Part shown: piece after piece, positions 32,936-37,186 of the stretch
Numbering within the stretch: position 1 is the stretch's first letter
How the letters are laid out: each line of letters starts with the position of its first letter
From: Pseudomonas fulva
GTDB taxonomy: Bacteria > Pseudomonadota > Gammaproteobacteria > Pseudomonadales > Pseudomonadaceae
Direction of reading: 5' to 3'
Assembly (NCBI RefSeq): GCF_015680705.1
Contig: NZ_JADNYP010000023.1
Location: forward strand, 1-37,186
Length of the DNA stretch: 37,186 nt
Notes under the pieces: model-generated
Database searches by the model: none
What the model saw: the letters and a program-made list of their open reading frames with translations, nothing else
Told to the model about the DNA's origin: nothing
Translations under genes and position numbers: made by a program

Positions 32936-33487
32936 TCAATGCCGCAGGTGCTGGTAGCGATACAAAGCTCTTGCCGCCTCCACGACCTGCGGTACGCAGG
33001 CTTGCAGCTCGTCGACAGTCATCGCGTCGAGCAGTTCGAAGTTATCCTCCAGGCCATGCAGTGAGATGCTCTTGAGCTGTTGCTGCTGCTCGGCGGGCAG
33101 ATCTTCCCAGCCGGCCACTTGCGTAGCGCGCATGTAACCGAAGCACCATTCCTCGAGCACGATCGCGGGCCCTTGCTCCCCGTCACCCTCCTCGAATAGC
33201 GGCTGGAATGCTTCGAGGTTGTCGCTGAGCTCGCCAGCCACCTGCTCGTAATAGCGCAGCATCAGCGCGGTGTACGCCTCGGCATGGGCCGGCGTCTTGA
33301 ACTTTGGCACCTTGCCGCCACTGACCGCAGGCAACCACCGTTCGGCCAGGACCGTTTTGGGGGAGCTGGCAAGGGCCGTGAAAAAGCCATTGAGCTCTGC
33401 CAGGTTGATGACCGAGAAATCGTTGCCGTAGGTAATCAGCAGGTCTTCGAGGCGATCGAGTTCTTTTTCGCTGAGCGAAGCAAGCAT
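32936..33487 (-). CDS. UPF0149 (YgfB/YecA-type) family protein
   Basis: The 183-residue acidic, helical protein has the UPF0149 pattern: an N-terminal helical domain with INLAELNGFFTALASSPKTVLAERWLPAVSGG and a C-terminal domain with EEWCFGYMRAT and DLPAEQQQQL. Length is normal for the family. No SEC-C zinc motif is present at the C terminus, so it is the YgfB-like rather than the YecA form. Function is uncertain. ATG 33487 is preceded by AGGATAC. It stands alone between glcC and the ThDP enzyme, away from the usual zapA/ubi context of ygfB. Confidence 0.85.
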   Translation of the reverse strand: MLASLSEKELDRLEDLLITYGNDFSVINLAELNGFFTALASSPKTVLAERWLPAVSGGKVPKFKTPAHAEAYTALMLRYYEQVAGELSDNLEAFQPLFEEGDGEQGPAIVLEEWCFGYMRATQVAGWEDLPAEQQQQLKSISLHGLEDNFELLDAMTVDELQACVPQVVEAARALYRYQHLRH

Positions 33488-33550
33488 GGGCGTGGGTATC
33501 CTGATGGAAATGTCATCCACCCTAACACATGGGGTCGCAGGCGAGGTGTT

Positions 33551-33567
33551 TCGTGGGGTCGGGCCCC
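33551..33567 (-). promoter_or_regulatory. Short GC hairpin in the UPF0149 leader region
   Basis: GTGGGG, a five-base loop and CCCCAC form a perfect 6-bp stem about 65-80 bp before the UPF0149 gene. It is in the 384-bp gap between that gene and the ThDP enzyme. I saw no convincing gene in the gap; a 75-codon open frame (33644-33871) runs through the terminator hairpin and has no family resemblance. Confidence 0.25.
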
Positions 33568-33826
33568 ACATGCTGGCTATGGTCTGCCTGCACGCTCGCC
33601 GAGCGATGAGCAGGCAAGGCGAAAACAGGCAAGCAAGCGCAGTTCACCGGTGGTAGATGCGCATTGCCAGCCAGTTGCGCCCAACCTGATCGCCGCGCAG
33701 ACATTGTTCGTACGAAGCTAACAGGGCAGATACCAGGTCAGCGAGGAGGTCATGCCATTGGCCAGCAGCAACCAGAGCAGGAGCCTGCTGATGCAGCAAG
33801 ATCGAAGGGGAGGAGTCTCGCTCGTA

Positions 33827-33861
33827 CTGTCTCACTCGCCAGCTACCGGCAAGTGAGACAG
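33827..33861. terminator. 14-bp hairpin after the ThDP enzyme gene
   Basis: CTGTCTCACTCGCC, a seven-base loop and GGCAAGTGAGACAG form a 14-bp stem with one wobble, 11 bp after the stop of the acetolactate synthase-like gene on the minus strand. It is likely a transcription terminator or 3'-end stabilising hairpin; no clear T tract follows. Confidence 0.5.
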
Positions 33862-33871
33862 CCTCGGACAC

Positions 33872-35515
33872 TTACACGGCCAGCGCGCGCTCACGCAGTT
33901 CGCTGTTGAGGATGCGGTCGTTCTCGCTGTAGTCGACCGGGCAGTCGATCACATGCACGCCCGGCGTCTTCACGCAGTGCTCGAGCAGCGGCAGCAGGCC
34001 CTCGGCGTTCTCCACGCGGTGGCCGGTGGCGCCATAGGCTTCGGCATACTTGACGAAGTCCGGGTTGCCGTAGTCCAGGCCGAAGTCGGTGAAGCCCATG
34101 TTGGCCTGCTTCCAGCGGATCATGCCGTAGCCATCATCGCGCAGGATTACCACGGTGATGTGCATGCCCAGACGCACCGCGGTTTCCAGCTCCTGGCTGT
34201 TCATCATGAAGCCACCATCGCCACATACCGAGATCACCGGGCGCTCCGGATAGACCAGGTGCGCGGCCATGGCCGACGGCAGGCCGGCGCCCATGGTCGC
34301 CAGGGCGTTGTCCAGCAGCACGGTGTTGGGCTTGTGCGCCTTGTAGTTGCGGGCGAACCAGATCTTGTAGATGCCGTTGTCCAGGGCGACGATGCCTTCG
34401 GATGGCAACACCCGGCGGATGTCGGCGACCAGGCGCTGTGGATAGACCGGGAAGCGGTCATCGTCGGCGCCTTCGGCGATCTGCGCTTCGTTGGCTTCGC
34501 GGATGGCCAGCAGGCGGGTGAAATCCCAGTGGCTGGTGTCGTCGAGCGCCTCGCCGATCTGCCAGACGGCGTTGGCGATGTCGCCAATCACCTCGACCTG
34601 CGGGAAGTACACGGCATCGACCTCGGCGGAACGGAAGTTGATGTGGATCACCTCGGTGCCGCCACGGACCATGAAGAACGGTGGCTTCTCGATCACGTCG
34701 TGGCCGATGTTGACGATCAGGTCGGCGGCCTCGACGGCGCGGTGGACGAAGTCACCGGAGGACAGCGCGGCGTTGCCGAGGAAGCGCGGATGGCGCTCGT
34801 CGACCACGCCCTTGCCCATCTGGGTGGTGATGAACGGGATGCCGGTCTTGTCGATCAGTTGCTTGAGGACCTTGGCGGTCATCTTGCGGTTGGCGCCTGC
34901 GCCGATCACCAGGATCGGGTTGCGCGCGTTCTGCAGTTTCTGCACGGCGGCCTCGATGGCCTTGTGCTCGGCCAGCGGGCGACGGTGCAGGCTTGGCGGG
35001 ATCGGCAGGCTGTCGGTTTGCTCCGCGGCGATGTCCTCGGGCAGCTCCAGGTGCACGGCGCCAGGCTTTTCTTCCTCGGCCAGGCGGAAGGCTTCGCGCA
35101 TGCGGGCCGGGATGTTGTCGGCCGAGGCGAACTGGTGGGTGTACTTGGTGATGGGGTCCATCATGCCGCACACGTCGATGATCTGGAAGCGGCCCTGCTT
35201 GGACTTCTTGATCGGCTTTTGCCCTGTGATCATCATCATCGGCATGCCGCCCAGGTAGGCGTAGGCGCTGGCGGTGACCAGGTTGGTGGCGCCAGGGCCG
35301 AGGGTCGACAGGCTGACGCCGGTCTTGCCGGTCAGGCGGCCGTAGGTGGCGGCCATGAAGCCGGCGGACTGTTCGTGGCGGGTCAGCACCAGCTTGATCT
35401 TGGACTTGCGCAGGGACTCGAGCAGGTCGAGGTTTTCCTCGCCGGGAATGCCGAACACAAACTCGACACCCTCGTTTTCCAGGCATTGCACAACGACATC
35501 GGCGGCCTTGGCCAT
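33872..35515 (-). CDS. Acetolactate synthase-like ThDP enzyme (catabolic large-subunit type)
   Basis: This 547-residue enzyme shares the three-domain ThDP fold of acetolactate synthases: FGIPGEENLDLLESL, the catalytic glutamate in LTRHEQSAGFMAATYGRLTGKTGVSLSTLGPGATNL, and GDGGFMMNSQELETA followed by RDDGYGMIRWKQ. Family members make acetolactate from two pyruvates. The absence of a regulatory small subunit gene next to it suggests a catabolic or other 2-oxo acid ligase instead of IlvBN. ATG 35515 is preceded by GAGGTAG; the further upstream extension has low-complexity character and was not used. It ends in a hairpin (33827-33861). Confidence 0.9.
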   Translation of the reverse strand: MAKAADVVVQCLENEGVEFVFGIPGEENLDLLESLRKSKIKLVLTRHEQSAGFMAATYGRLTGKTGVSLSTLGPGATNLVTASAYAYLGGMPMMMITGQKPIKKSKQGRFQIIDVCGMMDPITKYTHQFASADNIPARMREAFRLAEEEKPGAVHLELPEDIAAEQTDSLPIPPSLHRRPLAEHKAIEAAVQKLQNARNPILVIGAGANRKMTAKVLKQLIDKTGIPFITTQMGKGVVDERHPRFLGNAALSSGDFVHRAVEAADLIVNIGHDVIEKPPFFMVRGGTEVIHINFRSAEVDAVYFPQVEVIGDIANAVWQIGEALDDTSHWDFTRLLAIREANEAQIAEGADDDRFPVYPQRLVADIRRVLPSEGIVALDNGIYKIWFARNYKAHKPNTVLLDNALATMGAGLPSAMAAHLVYPERPVISVCGDGGFMMNSQELETAVRLGMHITVVILRDDGYGMIRWKQANMGFTDFGLDYGNPDFVKYAEAYGATGHRVENAEGLLPLLEHCVKTPGVHVIDCPVDYSENDRILNSELRERALAV

Positions 35516-35761
35516 CTTGCTTGCTACCTCAAGTGATATTGCGGTGATGAATCCAGGAGTTTCAGCGCGGTGCGCTGACGTCGGTCTGTCCGCTGGCCAA
35601 CAGCAAGCCACGAACAAAAGTCTTGACGCAGGCAAGGCCGGGCGGAGTCACGAATAAACACCACTTCATTGTCGCATCCGTGCAATCACTACCTGTCAAT
35701 ACTCCTGGAAACCCGCAATCCTAGGCTTCGTCCGGGCTGGCGAGGCGCATCAGGCCAGGCG

Positions 35762-36949
35762 CTAACCACCTAGCATGCCTATCAATGGGACCAGCACCAA
35801 GGTACCGATGGCCATGGCCAATACGCACCCGACATGCACATGCATGTACTCCGGCAAGCGAAGGTTGAGGGATATGGCCAATGGAGGCAGCACCGCAGCG
35901 CCTAGCAACGCACTGGACAGGATGATGCTCCAACTCCCACCATAGATAAGGAGCGCAGCCGGCACTACCGAGACGATTGGCAGGTAAGTGGGATACCAGC
36001 CCAGCTCGATCCACTGACGACGCCAGAGCAATACGCCGAACAACGAGGCGAGCGCCTGACCGATTATGATTTCTGGCACCAGGCCCGAGCCATAGGCCGG
36101 ACTCGCGGGAGACAGCAGGTAAGCCAGCACGACGCCTAGCAATAGCCCGAGGCTGGCCAGCTCGTTGCCGAAGAATGTGACTTCGCTGAAGTCGGCCAGC
36201 ACTCGTCTGATGGTCCAGACAAGGCCATGAGCGCATGGTTGGACGGACAGCCGGGACGGGCATGCAGGCTGCCAGAATCGGGCCGTTCGTACCAGACCAG
36301 GGTATCGCTCGCACAAGGCTAGAGCGAGGGCACAAGCCCCGGCGACGCCCAGCATGTTGCCGGTTACACCGGGCAGGTTCAAAGGCACACACACGTAGTT
36401 GAACAGAAACAGGCTCGAAGGCGTCACTAGCAATGCTCCAAGCATTGCCCCCGTGAGTAGTACACGCCAGCCTCCACCGTACAGCATCACCATCATCGCA
36501 GGGACAGAGATGAAGGACACATAGGTGGGCTGCCAATTTCCTTCTTGCAATGTCCACCCCCAGAGAAGATGACTGGTCATCAAGCTCAATAGTGAACTGC
36601 CGATCAGCCAAGGCCACAGCCCGGTACCATGACAAATCGCGAACCCTTGCAAAGGATGGTCGCGAAGATGCGCCCGATGAGCGAGCCAGGCTCCCGCCAG
36701 CAAGCCAAGGCCGGGCAACTCGTGCTTGTAGAAGGTGGCCTCGCTGAGATCACCGAGTATCCAGCGCAGGCGTCCGAGCGGATCGTTGATATGCATTAGC
36801 AAATCCGCATAGTCTGGCCATACGCCCAGCCATTGCTGAGCTCTTCCGCTGATGAATTCGATGGTGAGCACGCAGAGCAGGGAAACAGCCAGGCAAAGGG
36901 CAAGATGGGAAAAGATACTGTAACGAAGCGGTTCGAGAGACTTGTCCAT
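35762..36949 (-). CDS. Polytopic membrane protein with internal tandem duplication
   Basis: I do not recognise the family. The 395-residue protein has about ten hydrophobic segments and two related halves: residues 64-86 (ILGDLSEATFYKHELPG...) align with 250-272 (VLADFSEVTFFGNELAS...), and 139-180 (WQPTYVSFISVP...YGGGW) align with 318-359 (WYPTYLPIVSVVP...YGGSW). This suggests an ancient gene duplication giving a two-domain transporter, channel or membrane enzyme. The repeated motifs D-[LF]-SE-x-TF and PTY-x6-VP...YGG-x-W may be the functional core. AGGAAAG lies before ATG 36949. It stands alone, without clear operon partners. Confidence 0.75.
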   Translation of the reverse strand: MDKSLEPLRYSIFSHLALCLAVSLLCVLTIEFISGRAQQWLGVWPDYADLLMHINDPLGRLRWILGDLSEATFYKHELPGLGLLAGAWLAHRAHLRDHPLQGFAICHGTGLWPWLIGSSLLSLMTSHLLWGWTLQEGNWQPTYVSFISVPAMMVMLYGGGWRVLLTGAMLGALLVTPSSLFLFNYVCVPLNLPGVTGNMLGVAGACALALALCERYPGLVRTARFWQPACPSRLSVQPCAHGLVWTIRRVLADFSEVTFFGNELASLGLLLGVVLAYLLSPASPAYGSGLVPEIIIGQALASLFGVLLWRRQWIELGWYPTYLPIVSVVPAALLIYGGSWSIILSSALLGAAVLPPLAISLNLRLPEYMHVHVGCVLAMAIGTLVLVPLIGMLGG

Positions 36950-37186
36950 CTGATCGGCTTTCCTGATTGGAAGGCCACCAGTAAGCGGTCAGGCGCCTTG
37001 TCTCAACAATCAGATGCGTCCGAGCGCTGCGAGGGAAACGTCCATTTTCAAAAAAGTTTTGGCTGATGGCAAGCTGCAAGCTGACCGGGCCGCTAGCCCA
37101 GGCGTTCGAAGCCTTCCAGGCCAGCGCCGGATGCCCCGAGGCCACGCCCGGCCTGCCGCCTGCACCCCAGAAAGGACAAAACCCCT
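36950..37186. other. Right-edge region with no assignable gene
   Basis: About 237 bp upstream of the membrane protein gene contains an AT-rich tract (TTTTCAAAAAAGTTTTGG, 37046-37064), which may hold its promoter, then the tandem GCAAGCTGCAAGCTG, then GC-rich sequence to the window edge ending after AAAGGA. The last bases could lead into a plus-strand gene beyond the window. I cannot support a gene here. Confidence 0.3.

Noticed and set aside
33644..33871. A 75-codon minus-strand open frame beginning at the ThDP enzyme stop
   Set aside because: It runs through a terminator hairpin, starts at a GTG without a ribosome-binding site and shows no family resemblance.
35721..36635. A second long open frame overlapping the two-repeat membrane protein
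   Set aside because: The other frame has clear membrane segments and an internal repeat; this one lacks both.
37070..37186. A start of a plus-strand gene at the right edge (ATG near 37067)
   Set aside because: The open frame runs off the edge with no recognisable sequence; too short to support.
1..37186. Mobile elements, CRISPR arrays, tRNA or rRNA genes
   Set aside because: I looked for transposase motifs, repeat-spacer series and tRNA-like structures and found none that I could support.

Overview
The window looks like chromosomal DNA of a fluorescent Pseudomonas, most likely the P. putida group. The grounds are the high-GC coding style, a glcDEFGB operon with divergent glcC, a selenocysteine formate dehydrogenase fdoGHI-fdhE set, a 2-ketoarginine-type decarboxylase next to a sodium/solute symporter, and a catabolic-type acetolactate synthase. 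The species assignment is inference. I saw no rRNA, tRNA, CRISPR array, insertion sequence or phage gene.

Layout. (1) 55-2214: a DHA2-type MFS exporter and a divergent, cysteine-rich SufR-like regulator, with a perfect 7-7-7 inverted repeat between them. (2) 2233-9530, minus strand: a decayed methyltransferase tail, an exported RidA, a Tat-exported FAD amine/amino-acid oxidase, an aldehyde dehydrogenase, a 2-ketoarginine-type ThDP decarboxylase, a sodium/solute symporter, and at the operon head a broken N-terminal remnant of a guanidinobutyrase/agmatinase. Together they read as a route from arginine (or a related amino acid) to the 2-oxo acid outside the membrane, uptake, decarboxylation, and oxidation to a 4-guanidinobutyrate-type acid whose hydrolase has decayed here. 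(3) 9669-15385, minus strand: fdoG (in-frame UGA with a SECIS hairpin), fdoH, fdoI and fdhE.

(4) 15612-22729, minus strand: eight tightly packed genes, four junctions being 4-nt overlaps, encoding a DRE-TIM aldolase/acyltransferase, an isopropylmalate/tartrate-type dehydrogenase, an RraA-like aldolase/decarboxylase, a luciferase-like monooxygenase, an ABM-domain protein, a nitronate monooxygenase, an alpha/beta-hydrolase-fold protein lacking its catalytic serine and histidine, and a DUF6282 metal-hydrolase-like protein. A LysR gene lies just upstream on the same strand. I know no described pathway with this gene set; it is the best candidate in the window for an undescribed system. (5) 23006-25052: two divergent LysR regulators. 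(6) 25337-32746: the glycolate operon glcD-glcE-glcF-glcG-glcB (minus strand), with divergent glcC and two TGGTC-N-GACCA operators. (7) 32936-36949, minus strand: a UPF0149/YgfB-type protein, an acetolactate synthase-like ThDP enzyme and a membrane protein made of two repeated halves.

Most other long open frames are antisense shadows of these genes and are not listed. All functional calls come from motif recognition and remembered family features, without database searches.
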